NCBI GenBank assembly: GCA_002726245.1
Contig: PBSM01000331.1
Location: forward strand, 1 to 54,096
Length of the DNA stretch: 54,096 bases
Reading direction: 5' to 3'
Source: Planctomycetaceae bacterium
GTDB taxonomy: Bacteria > Planctomycetota > Planctomycetia > Pirellulales > Pirellulaceae
Part shown: in pieces, positions 10,028 to 17,839 of the stretch
Position numbering within the stretch: the stretch's first letter is position 1
Layout: each line of letters starts with the position of its first letter
Program-made: the position numbers and the translations under genes
Notes under the pieces: generated by a model
What the model was told of the DNA's origin: nothing
Seen by the model: the letters and a program-made list of their open reading frames with translations, nothing else
The model's database searches: none

Positions 10028-10921
10028 CTACTGCAGGTGAATCACCATCGTCGCCATCGCGCCCGGATTGAGCAGCCACTGCTCCTCTTCGACCCGGTTT
10101 TCGACCTCCGCCCGCACCCGATAACGATTGCCGGCTTGCACAAGCGGATTCACAAACACGACTCGCCCACGAAACTGTTTTTTGCGACCGCGAGCCAGTT
10201 CGACTTCGACGGTTACCGGTCGGTTCACAAGCTCTGAGACGTTGTAGTCACTGCCATTGATGAAGCCGTCCACTCGCAGCCGATCGAGCCGCGCGACGCG
10301 TAGCACCGGTTCACCCAAGGCAACCCATTCGCCAGTCTGTCGATAGATTTGCAGCACCTGACCGTTGAATGGGACGAGAATCCTTCGGCGAAGGATCGCA
10401 TCTTCGGCGGCTTGCACGGCAGCGTTCTGAACGTTCGCCGTCATCTCGGCGACCTTCAGATCGAGCCGACTGCGATCGATCTGCAACTCAGCGCGAGTTC
10501 GTTCGAGTTGCTGTCGCTTGATCTCCGAAGCGGGGATCGCGCCTGCGTTGCGGCGGTTGATGTCGAGACTGCGATTCAGCTCGGCTTCAGCCACTTCGAA
10601 AGCCTTAACGGAGTACCGCACTTCGATATCGTCGTCGGCGCGAGCGTGAGCCGCATCGCGTTCCAGTTCGGCGGCGACTTTCTGTAGCAACGGTTCGCGA
10701 TCGTCGATCTGCGCGGCGAGCATTCCCTGCTCGATCTGGACGCCTTCGGTAACATTCATCGCCAGCAATCGCCCCGGAGCTTCGGCCGGCATGTCTACGT
10801 CATCGATCAACAGCACTTGGCAATCGGGAACGATCGCCTGAGATGAGTCGGAGGACAACGTGACGCCGGCCAACGGAGCCGCAAGGGCGGCAACGACTAG
10901 GAGTGTTTTTGCGAGATTCAT
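10028..10921 (-). CDS. HlyD-family periplasmic adaptor
   Basis: A 297-residue membrane-fusion-type protein. It starts with a probable signal peptide (MNLAKTLLVVAALAAPLAG) and continues with a first lipoyl half (VDMPAEAPGRLLAMNVTEGV), a long alpha-helical hairpin rich in Glu, Arg and Ala (about 75-165), the second lipoyl half (RILVPFNGQVLQIYRQTGEWV), and a beta-barrel ending in LNPGAMATMVIHL. Such adaptors connect an inner-membrane transporter to the outer envelope. It is the middle gene of the cassette with the GAF/HlyD gene upstream and the M50/HlyD gene downstream. Three HlyD-like modules in one operon without an ABC transporter or TolC-like gene in view is odd; the missing parts may be encoded elsewhere. 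Confidence 0.85.
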   Translation of the reverse strand: MNLAKTLLVVAALAAPLAGVTLSSDSSQAIVPDCQVLLIDDVDMPAEAPGRLLAMNVTEGVQIEQGMLAAQIDDREPLLQKVAAELERDAAHARADDDIEVRYSVKAFEVAEAELNRSLDINRRNAGAIPASEIKRQQLERTRAELQIDRSRLDLKVAEMTANVQNAAVQAAEDAILRRRILVPFNGQVLQIYRQTGEWVALGEPVLRVARLDRLRVDGFINGSDYNVSELVNRPVTVEVELARGRKKQFRGRVVFVNPLVQAGNRYRVRAEVENRVEEEQWLLNPGAMATMVIHLQ

Positions 10922-10948
10922 GGCTCATCGCTCCATTCGCGTGTTCTT

Positions 10949-11023
10949 CGTTTAACCGCAAGCCGGAGGCGTGCGCTCTCGTCGGCTTCGTGGAAGCGCA
11001 CGCCTCCGGCTTGCGGTTAAACG
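10949..11023. repeat. perfect 29-bp inverted repeat inside the HlyD/M50 cassette
   Basis: Arms 10949-10977 and 10995-11023 are perfectly complementary over 29 bases around a 17-base loop. It lies between the GAF/HlyD gene, which ends at 11030, and the HlyD gene, which starts at 10921, both minus strand. Transcribed, it would form a very stable hairpin that could stall polymerase, protect the upstream mRNA part or set the expression ratio. The arm core (GCCGGAGGCG-type) resembles the GC-rich intergenic palindrome near 38736-38755, suggesting a dispersed repeat family. Confidence 0.85.
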
Positions 11024-11029
11024 ACAACC

Positions 11030-13141
11030 TTACAACCAGAACAGTATCTTTGTATTGATCGTCTCGATTAGTTCGTGGAATACCACGAAGCCGATCGATC
11101 TCTGACCGCACTGCACTTTCGCGGTCACAGTCGTTTCGCTGCGCAAGTCGGGCAACGTTGACTTATCAATCGCCACTCGCACGAGAACTGTGTTGCCTTC
11201 TTCGCCGCGAACTTCCGCGACTCTGTGGAGGTCGATCACCTGCCCCTCGAAATCCTTCCCGGGATGCGACGCGAGCATGAAGATGACCTTCAACTCTTGC
11301 TCGGCATCCGCGAGCGTTGCAACCAGGTGCCCCATGCGCTTCTCGGGCATATACAACTCTAGCTCCCAATCACCGGCAGGATCGACGACCGTCATCAGAA
11401 TCTGCCCGCGTTGTACCGGTCGCCGGAGTAACGCCTCGCCGACGTTCCACGTGACGACTTGGCCGTCCATCTCGCTGTGCAACACAAGTGCCTGCTGCTG
11501 CTCGAAAAGTAAGGCCAGTTCGAGATCAATACTCTCGGCGGTTTGTACTAGTTCCAGTCGTTCACCGGCGATCTGATTCGCCTGCTCGATCGTCAGCCGC
11601 TGATCGAACTGCGCCCGATTCAGACTCAGTATCCGTTCCTGTGTTGTGCGTTTCCGGCCCAGCAGGTTGGCGATTTGCACTTCGAGTTCGTTGTTTGCGA
11701 GCCTTGCCAGCACGTCTCCTCGCGCTACTACGTTCTCATGTTTCACCGGCACATCGATCACAACACTGTCGAGTGGTGCAAAGATCTCTCGTCGGACGGC
11801 AGGTTGTAACTTACCCTTGGCAGCCAGATCAAAATCGGCCGGCAGGAGGATGAGTGCCGCGACCACGGCGGCAATCGCAGCCACAACCGCGACTGTCTTT
11901 GGCAGAGTCCTAGCCTGAACGATCCACTTCGCTTTGCCCAATGCTTTCCAAACCGGCATCAAGAACAGCGATTCGTGTTCCACGGCGTTCGCGAGCGCGG
12001 TGCTGCCATGTGCCGCGACGATCTCCGTTCGCTCGAGAAGCCCTTCGTTGACGCGGCTGTCGGCTAATTGCTCGACGATCAACGCGCCGAGCGGTTCGCT
12101 CTGCCGCTCCGACTTGCGATCGTCGGATTCATCTTCCGGCCGATAGAGCGGTATCACGCCAAGTAGCTTCGCGTGTGACTGATCAAGATACGCATGCAGT
12201 GGCTTGTCAATCTGCGGCGGCAAGTCGCGACTGTCGCCTCGATACCACAGTGGCTTGCGTCCCGCGGTGACAGCGGTCGCCAGTTTGCCGAGTTGCTGGA
12301 CTTCGGCTGCCCGACGATCGATTGTGTCCAAGCCGCTCACCGCTTTGACCGCCAGTCGCTTTCCCTCGCGAAGCGCGATACTGACGCGATCGCACTGAAT
12401 CAACCGCCGGCTCTCGTTGACGATCGTGTAAGCCGTCGCGGTGGAATCCAGCTCGCGATGAGCCGTGCGGATAAAACCTTCGAGTTGTTCCCACAACGAT
12501 TGACGATCACCCAAATGCCGCAAACGGCGATTCTTCAGGTAGTCACCCGCCAACTCGGCCATCTGGACGAGGAATCGCAAGTAGCCGCGTTGCGTTGTCG
12601 GCCCGCCGCCTGCACGCTGAAAGATCTCGACGACGCTCAACGTCTCTTGCTCGACGCGGAGACATGCCAGGACGAGCAAGTAGTCGGTCGGATTCGCCGC
12701 ATCGTCGTCGGCTCCACCGGACTGCGGCGGAACGAGGGTTGGGTGTCCGCTCTGCAAGACGTTCTGCAACAGCCGACCATGACGAATCTGCTTCGCCTCA
12801 TCGTCAACAAGATCTTCGCGAGGCAAGTTGACCTGATACTCTAGCTGCAAGCTGCCATCGTCGTTCGCTGACCAGATCGCACCGCCGTGGGAGGCGAGTG
12901 CTTGCACAACTCGATTCAAGAACTCCTCGTAGAATTCTTGAACGGGGACGTTCGCTTGACTGAGCTGTGTGATTTCGTTGACGAGCGAACGGATCTCGTT
13001 CTTGGTTTGCTGAACGAGAATCGGATCGATGTCGCCGGTCTGGTCTCCCGGCCCGCTCGTTGTCCCCGGCCCAATCGGCGCAGCACTCAATGGCACTTGC
13101 GCCGGATGCATCGGCGAATGGGTCGGTCCTGTCGTGCTCAT
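11030..13141 (-). CDS. GAF-like domain plus HlyD-type membrane adaptor
   Basis: 703 residues. A Pro/Gly-rich N-terminus is followed by a helical stretch (about 45-75) and two GAF-like regions: one around residues 70-180 with GGAIWSANDDGSLQLEYQ, one around 215-360 with RRLIQCDRVSIALREGK. A single membrane helix lies near residues 425-445. Beyond it is a HlyD-like periplasmic part with a lipoyl core (FAPLDSVVIDVPVKHENVVARGDVLA), a coiled coil and a beta-barrel tail. It is thus a cytoplasmic sensor fused to an envelope adaptor. It is the first gene of the minus-strand cassette, with about 200 bases of presumed promoter region upstream. The fusion suggests that activity or assembly of the export machine responds to a small ligand or redox/second-messenger signal; that is inference. 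Confidence 0.82.
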   Translation of the reverse strand: MSTTGPTHSPMHPAQVPLSAAPIGPGTTSGPGDQTGDIDPILVQQTKNEIRSLVNEITQLSQANVPVQEFYEEFLNRVVQALASHGGAIWSANDDGSLQLEYQVNLPREDLVDDEAKQIRHGRLLQNVLQSGHPTLVPPQSGGADDDAANPTDYLLVLACLRVEQETLSVVEIFQRAGGGPTTQRGYLRFLVQMAELAGDYLKNRRLRHLGDRQSLWEQLEGFIRTAHRELDSTATAYTIVNESRRLIQCDRVSIALREGKRLAVKAVSGLDTIDRRAAEVQQLGKLATAVTAGRKPLWYRGDSRDLPPQIDKPLHAYLDQSHAKLLGVIPLYRPEDESDDRKSERQSEPLGALIVEQLADSRVNEGLLERTEIVAAHGSTALANAVEHESLFLMPVWKALGKAKWIVQARTLPKTVAVVAAIAAVVAALILLPADFDLAAKGKLQPAVRREIFAPLDSVVIDVPVKHENVVARGDVLARLANNELEVQIANLLGRKRTTQERILSLNRAQFDQRLTIEQANQIAGERLELVQTAESIDLELALLFEQQQALVLHSEMDGQVVTWNVGEALLRRPVQRGQILMTVVDPAGDWELELYMPEKRMGHLVATLADAEQELKVIFMLASHPGKDFEGQVIDLHRVAEVRGEEGNTVLVRVAIDKSTLPDLRSETTVTAKVQCGQRSIGFVVFHELIETINTKILFWL

Positions 13142-13338
13142 CGCATCGGCCAGACTTCTTGGCTTTGAACGGAAGTCGTGTCGGCGAGCGGTGGGTGGAA
13201 TCCCCCACTGCGCACGCTGACATTTCTAGTTTCGACCTCCCACCACAGATTCTGTCGTCAAAACCGACAAAACTGATAGCGTTTACCTAGCTTGCCACGC
13301 CCCGATGCTAGCTCGCGGTGGGTCTGCTTGCTTGCCGT

Positions 13339-14096
13339 AAGTCGTCGATGCGGCGACGAACACCTATAACGGGATCGTCGATCCGGCCTACGCGACGTAT
13401 GAAGGTGACGTCACAACCGCACAGAACACCTACAACACCGATGTCGCGAACGCGGATGCAGCGTTTAGCGGCACGACTTGCGGCGCGATGGACTTCGTTT
13501 GCTGGGACGCGGCGTACGTGCAATACGACTTGGATATGCAAGCCGCCGCGACGGCGTATAACAACTCCGTAACGACAGCCTGGAATACGTTTACCGGGAT
13601 CGAAGAGCCAGCTTGGGCGACTTGGGTTCAAGATGAAGAAGCCGCGTGGCTGCAGCACGGCTTGGACTTGGATGCTGCATTGGCGGCTTGGGAGACCGAT
13701 GAAACGAACGCTTCCGCCGTCTGGAATTTGGCTGCCGCGACCGGCGCAACGAACTGGGAGACCGCCCACACGAATGCCACTGCAGTTTGGGTGGCCGACG
13801 AGGCTGCGGCCATGCTGGTATGGGAAAACGTTGCCGCCACGGCCAAGACGAACTGGGAGAACGCGGAAGCAACTGCGTCTCTCGCCTGGGACAACGCCGA
13901 GCAGCTAGCCTCAGCGGCTTGGGAGATAGCGGAGGCGAATGCTTACGCCACCCTCGAATCCGTCATCAACACGGCGGACCTGGCTTGGGAAGGCGCGGAG
14001 CGCGCGGTACGAATCATCTACGATGCGGCCATCGCCACGGCTGACTTGAACTGGGAGAGCGCAGAGACGGCAGCGATCAACCTCGCTTTCGATGAT
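13339..14096 (+). pseudogene. relic of an aromatic hendecad (11-residue) repeat protein
   Basis: One frame is open from just after a stop at 13336-13338 through 14096 and is built almost wholly of 11-residue units headed by Trp, Tyr or Phe and rich in Ala, Thr, Asn and Glu, for example WENAEATASLA, WDNAEQLASAA and WEIAEANAYAT. About twenty units can be counted, with Trp spaced exactly 11 residues apart over long stretches. Hendecads usually mean extended helices or coiled coils. There is no start codon at the left edge (first ATG 13488), and the pattern ends sharply near 14090, where an unrelated fragment begins. I therefore read it as an internal piece of a much larger surface or stalk protein. 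It sits 200 bases upstream of the divergent export-type cassette, which might have served it. Confidence 0.65.
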
Positions 14097-14311
14097 AGGT
14101 CGCGCCTGAGGGGGAACTCACGATTCTCCATCTCTTTCATTGTCCGCTCTAACCTGTTGGTCAAACGATCCCAAGCCACCATTTGCGCGTCCGCGAGTCC
14201 CTTGTTTGGTAGGCAGACATTGAAGAGCATGACCGTCGGCAGTCGGGCAACGAGTTGCAGCAGGCTGTAGAAGATTCGCGAGCGCGCCCCCTCTGACTTT
14301 GGCTTCGGCAA
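14095..14311 (-). pseudogene. DUF3800-like C-terminal fragment
   Basis: On the minus strand the frame from 14311 reads LPTVMLFNVCLPNKG, then AWDRLTNRLERTMKE, resembling the end of DUF3800 proteins (RNase H-like fold, often near mobile or defence genes). Only about 65 residues are recognisable. The homology ends where the hendecad frame of the other strand begins, so a junction lies near 14090. It is a short remnant with no start and no complete domain. The family assignment rests on a few motif residues only. Confidence 0.35.
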
Positions 14312-14700
14312 TGGCGGTTGACTCGGCCGTACGCGGCGATCTGGCTGCGGCGGGAGGCGAAATCACCGGAACGCATCTCGAAGCACTGATCACTCGTTTC
14401 GCGACTTTACCAACAGCAGCCTCCGTGTTGGTACCACTTGGCCAACTCCCTTAGGAACGGCAAGACTATTTACTTCCACAAATGCTGATGCGATTCGAAC
14501 TAAAGCCATCCTGGGCTCAGCATGAACACTTCTTTGTTGAGCTTTCAGCAGCCGGTGCGGAATAGTCGTCCTGGTTCGGCTGTGCGGTCTGTTTCGCGTG
14601 TCAACGAGCTGATCTGTTGAGAAAGTTATTCAGAATCTCCAACCACGAGACGATGTTAGTCTCTGACGGTTACGGAGAATGAACGCGATGGTCGCGCTGT
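14312..14700. other. non-coding or relic stretch upstream of the GAF/SpoIIE-like gene
   Basis: I see no convincing gene here. A plus-strand open stretch from about 14290 to a stop near 14454 reads like degraded coding sequence (AMAVDSAVRGDLAAAGGE) but I cannot assign it. The remainder up to 14700 presumably holds the promoter of the following gene, but no recognisable promoter boxes stand out. Confidence 0.5.
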
Positions 14701-14744
14701 AGTTTCCACGGAACGGAAATGCAATTGCCAGTTCCGTGGAAGCT
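14701..14744 (+). promoter_or_regulatory. hairpin that would cover the ribosome binding site of the downstream gene
   Basis: Arms 14701-14714 and 14731-14744 pair at all 14 positions as RNA, including one G-U wobble. The right arm contains the GGAAG (14738-14742) expected to act as Shine-Dalgarno for the ATG at 14747. The 16-base loop contains the 8-base palindrome GCAATTGC (14720-14727), which could allow loop-loop contact. As drawn, translation would need the stem to open. Confidence 0.6.
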
Positions 14745-14746
14745 GT

Positions 14747-16225
14747 ATGGTGACGAAACGATCAACGAGCTATCCCCGCTTGCACGCTGAGCCCTCCATT
14801 GAGGGAATCCAGCAAGCGATACCTTTCGTCGGTACGACCGCGAGGCTGGTCGGCGCGTTTGAGAGCGCGACGGGCTTGGCGTTACGCGCCGAACAGGATC
14901 CACAATCGAACGTTCCCGAGACCGCGGGCGTCACTCAACCGGACTTGGCATCTGCATCAGCACATCCGATTGAGCTATTCAAAGCGCGCGATCTGGCCGC
15001 TGCAATCTCGGACGTACTGACAGAGTTGAATCGCACGCGTAACGAACTCTTGCGCAGGGAAGCAGAGCTGGCGGCTGGTATTCCAGTCGCTCCACGTCGT
15101 CGCGAGGAACAGCATCTCGCGATTCGTCTGGAAGCGATCTTGCAAGGTGGGGCAGAGGCGATCGGCTGCCACGCCGCCGGCTTGTACCAATTGGACGATG
15201 CAACAAGCGAGCTTAAGTTGCGATCTGCCTGGGGGCTGCCGCAAGAGCGGTTTCTTGATGCCCCCAGATCGCTGGCGGAGGCCTTTGCTGATCTCGAAGC
15301 GATCGTGGGCCATGCCGTAGCGATCGAAAACGCAAGTCTCCTACCACACTGGCGGATCCCGGAATCGTTCCCGGCTGCAGTCTGTGTCCCCGTATCAAGC
15401 CCCACCGATCCGCTTGGCACACTCTGGTTCTTCGCAGACAAGACCCGCGACTTTACCGACGAGCAAACCAACCTGGCCGAGATTGTGGCTGGTCGAGTTG
15501 CCTCCGAGTTGCAGCGAGAAGTCCTGTTGAGCGAATGTATTGCAGCCAAGAAGACTGATCGGCAGCAACTTCACGCAACACAATGGCAACAGGATCATCT
15601 TCCGAACGTCACGCCGCTGCTAGACGATTGGCAAGTCGCTGGCTGGTCAGGCGACAGTGACGAGCTGGCGGCGGGCTTTTACGACTGGTTCGTCCCTCCA
15701 GATGGCTCGCTAGCGATCGCGTTGGGAGTTGGCGAAGGGACTCCGGTCGAATCGGCTCTGAGTGCCGCGGCATTGCGATCGACCGTCCGCTCACACGCGA
15801 ACTACGCTCGGACGGTCAGCGAGGTTGTGAATCATGTCAACGAGACGATCTGGTTTAGTTCCGCGGGAGGTCATTTCGCGTCGCTGGCTTACGGAGTGAT
15901 TCGACCAGATGATAACGAGATTGAACTGACCGCTTTGGGCAACGTCCAAGCTCTTATTGTTCGTGACGTGAAGTCCGAGTCCGTTCGCATTGAAGACACG
16001 CGGCTGGGCATGGAACCCGAAGCCGTCTTGAAGCCGCAACGAATCAGCTTGGCCAGCGACGACCTCCTCGTCGTGCTTCCGGCTGGTACAGCCATCGATG
16101 AGTTGCAGCTTGGCCTTGAGCAGAGGCTGCGACAGAATCGCGGCACTTCCGCCAAGAAGCTGGCGGCTCTGATTCGACAGGAAATGCCGGACGTTCCTCT
16201 CGGCTTAGTTCTCCGTCGCAGCTAG
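14747..16225 (+). CDS. GAF domain plus SpoIIE-fold protein, probably catalytically inactive
   Basis: 492 residues. A variable N-terminus (1-80) is followed by a short helix (about 83-120), a GAF-like domain (about 125-260, ending before ELQREVLLSE) and a C-terminal SpoIIE/PP2C-like domain (about 285-490). In active SpoIIE phosphatases the blocks DVSGHG, NAGH, TDG and DDITLLV supply metal-binding residues. Here the matching positions read ALGVGEG, TALGNVQ, LPAGTA and DVPLGLV, so the key Asp residues are lost in every block. The fold is otherwise easy to follow (SALSAAALRSTVRS, HFASLAYGVIRP). I infer a pseudophosphatase acting by binding, perhaps as partner of an anti-sigma antagonist or of the nearby kinase. 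Its ribosome site is inside a hairpin. It converges on the CBS gene with a 16-base gap. Confidence 0.8.
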   Translation: MVTKRSTSYPRLHAEPSIEGIQQAIPFVGTTARLVGAFESATGLALRAEQDPQSNVPETAGVTQPDLASASAHPIELFKARDLAAAISDVLTELNRTRNELLRREAELAAGIPVAPRRREEQHLAIRLEAILQGGAEAIGCHAAGLYQLDDATSELKLRSAWGLPQERFLDAPRSLAEAFADLEAIVGHAVAIENASLLPHWRIPESFPAAVCVPVSSPTDPLGTLWFFADKTRDFTDEQTNLAEIVAGRVASELQREVLLSECIAAKKTDRQQLHATQWQQDHLPNVTPLLDDWQVAGWSGDSDELAAGFYDWFVPPDGSLAIALGVGEGTPVESALSAAALRSTVRSHANYARTVSEVVNHVNETIWFSSAGGHFASLAYGVIRPDDNEIELTALGNVQALIVRDVKSESVRIEDTRLGMEPEAVLKPQRISLASDDLLVVLPAGTAIDELQLGLEQRLRQNRGTSAKKLAALIRQEMPDVPLGLVLRRS

Positions 16226-16241
16226 ACTCTTTGGTAGCGAG

Positions 16242-16760
16242 TCAGTCCGCCGCCCCCATCTTCTCTGTCAGGTAGTTGAGAATATGGCGGACGGAGATGA
16301 TGCCTTGCAACTTGCCGTCGGCGACGATCGGCATGTGGCGATATCCACCGACATCCATGCGCTGCACGGCGAAAGCGATCTTCGCACTGGATTCGAGCAT
16401 CTGCGGATCGGGCGTCATGAAGTCGGAGATAGGGCGATCGATGTGTGCCGTCGCCTCGGTATTCAGCTTGACCAGTGCATCCCGTTCACTGAAGATGCCG
16501 ACGGTTGTTTCGTCATCGACAATCATGACGCAGCCAATCCGATTGTCGGCCATCTGCTGCAGAACTTCGCCGACCGTTGCCGTCGGTGCGACGATGCAAG
16601 GCTGCTTGAGGTTGAGATCGCTAATTCTAGCCTTCAGCAAGCTCTGCTCGACGGCATTTGCTGGAGCTACGAAGTGCATGTCGCTGAGAGGTTGACCGCA
16701 TTCCTCGCAGTCATCGCTGCCAGGAATGTTCTCGGAACCACAGTAGGGGCAATCAATCAT
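16242..16760 (-). CDS. zinc-ribbon plus CBS-pair regulatory protein
   Basis: 172 residues from the ATG at 16760, which overlaps the stop of the oxidoreductase beta gene by ATGA. A GTG at 16772 is also possible. The N-terminus has a zinc ribbon with two CxxC pairs (CPYC and CEEC, about residues 4-23), followed by two CBS domains (about 50-105 and 112-168) containing GIFSERDAL and GYRHMPIVADGKLQGIISV. CBS pairs bind adenine nucleotides and act as energy sensors. As the last gene of the 2-oxoacid oxidoreductase operon, translationally coupled to it, it probably tunes that enzyme or a partner to the ATP/AMP state. The target is inference. Confidence 0.85.
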   Translation of the reverse strand: MIDCPYCGSENIPGSDDCEECGQPLSDMHFVAPANAVEQSLLKARISDLNLKQPCIVAPTATVGEVLQQMADNRIGCVMIVDDETTVGIFSERDALVKLNTEATAHIDRPISDFMTPDPQMLESSAKIAFAVQRMDVGGYRHMPIVADGKLQGIISVRHILNYLTEKMGAAD

Positions 16761-17776
16761 AATACGGTCCACGTTTCGCCGGAGTTGAAGAGAGTGTTCA
16801 AATCCCCGTCGCCCCTTCTCTCTTTAGCCGCAGTGACCTGAGCATTCACTTCCTGGTCGTACCTGGGTGCGTCGATCGAGCGGAAGACACCGATCGGTTC
16901 CGGGAAGCCATCCTCGTGCCGCATGCGACTCAGCAAGTATGCCAAGCTCGGCTCGATCGCCTTTTCGTCATGGAACAGCAAATCGTCTTCGGTAATGCCC
17001 TTACCGAGTTCGACGACTTCCGGTTCGAGCCCGTTCAGCCGGATGCCCTTGTCCCGATTCGTCCCAAAGATCAACGGCTTGCCGTGTTCTAGCTCGATCG
17101 TGTTTTCGAGCTTCGTCTGGCGGTCCTTCGTATAATCCCAGGCACCGTCGTTAAAGATATTGCAGTTCTGATAGACCTCGACGAAAGCCGTACCACGATG
17201 CTCGGCGGCTCGTCTCAAGGTCGGTTCGAGGTGCTTGATGTGTGTGTCGATCGAGCGGGCAACGAACGTCGCCTCGCAGCCGATCGCAATCGAAAGCGGA
17301 TAAAGCGGGTTATCGACCGAGCCCATCGGAGTGCTCTTGGTCGTTTTGCCAAGCGGTGACGTCGGCGAGTATTGGCCTTTGGTTAAGCCATAGATACGGT
17401 TGTTGAAGAGGATGATGTTGATGTCCAAGTTACGACGAATCACGTGCATCAGGTGATTGCCGCCGATGCTCAGGCCATCGCCGTCACCAGTAATCACCCA
17501 CACCATCAAGTCGGGGCGAACGACTTTCAAGCCGGTAGCTAACGCCGGAGCACGGCCATGAATCGAGTGAATCCCGTACGTGTTCATGTAGTAGGGAAAG
17601 CGGCTCGAACAACCGATGCCGGAGATAAAGCAGACGTTCTCACGCTCCACACCCAACGATGGCAGCATCTTCTTCATCTGAGCCAGGATCGAGTAGTCAC
17701 CGCAACCAGGGCACCAACGCACGTCTTGGTCACTCTCGAAATCCTTGGCCTTCAAACCGGGAAGTTCAGTAGACAT
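16757..17776 (-). CDS. korB: 2-oxoacid:ferredoxin oxidoreductase, beta subunit
   Basis: 339 residues, typical length for the beta (TPP-binding) subunit of 2-oxoglutarate/2-oxoacid:ferredoxin oxidoreductases. Visible motifs are WCPGCGDYSIL, the GIGCSSR block, the TPP/Mg motif GDGDGLSIGGNH ending in LFNNRIYGLTKGQYSPTSP, and YQNCNIFN. The Cys residues in CPGC, GIGC and QNC are the usual [4Fe-4S] ligands. It oxidises a 2-oxoacid plus CoA to acyl-CoA, reducing ferredoxin, in the cytoplasm together with the alpha-gamma subunit encoded just upstream (63-base gap). 2-Oxoglutarate is the likely substrate by overall resemblance, but pyruvate or branched 2-oxoacids cannot be excluded. Confidence 0.92.
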   Translation of the reverse strand: MSTELPGLKAKDFESDQDVRWCPGCGDYSILAQMKKMLPSLGVERENVCFISGIGCSSRFPYYMNTYGIHSIHGRAPALATGLKVVRPDLMVWVITGDGDGLSIGGNHLMHVIRRNLDINIILFNNRIYGLTKGQYSPTSPLGKTTKSTPMGSVDNPLYPLSIAIGCEATFVARSIDTHIKHLEPTLRRAAEHRGTAFVEVYQNCNIFNDGAWDYTKDRQTKLENTIELEHGKPLIFGTNRDKGIRLNGLEPEVVELGKGITEDDLLFHDEKAIEPSLAYLLSRMRHEDGFPEPIGVFRSIDAPRYDQEVNAQVTAAKERRGDGDLNTLFNSGETWTVL

Positions 17777-17839
17777 GTCCTCTATGTTCTCTCTCGTAGG
17801 TGGTTCTAGCCAGTTTGGATGGGTCGTACCGTCGGGGCA

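Noticed and set aside
13339-14096. 33-base periodicity as a possible CRISPR array
   Set aside because: The periodicity is at the protein level (11 codons) with variable bases and no alternating identical repeats and unique spacers.
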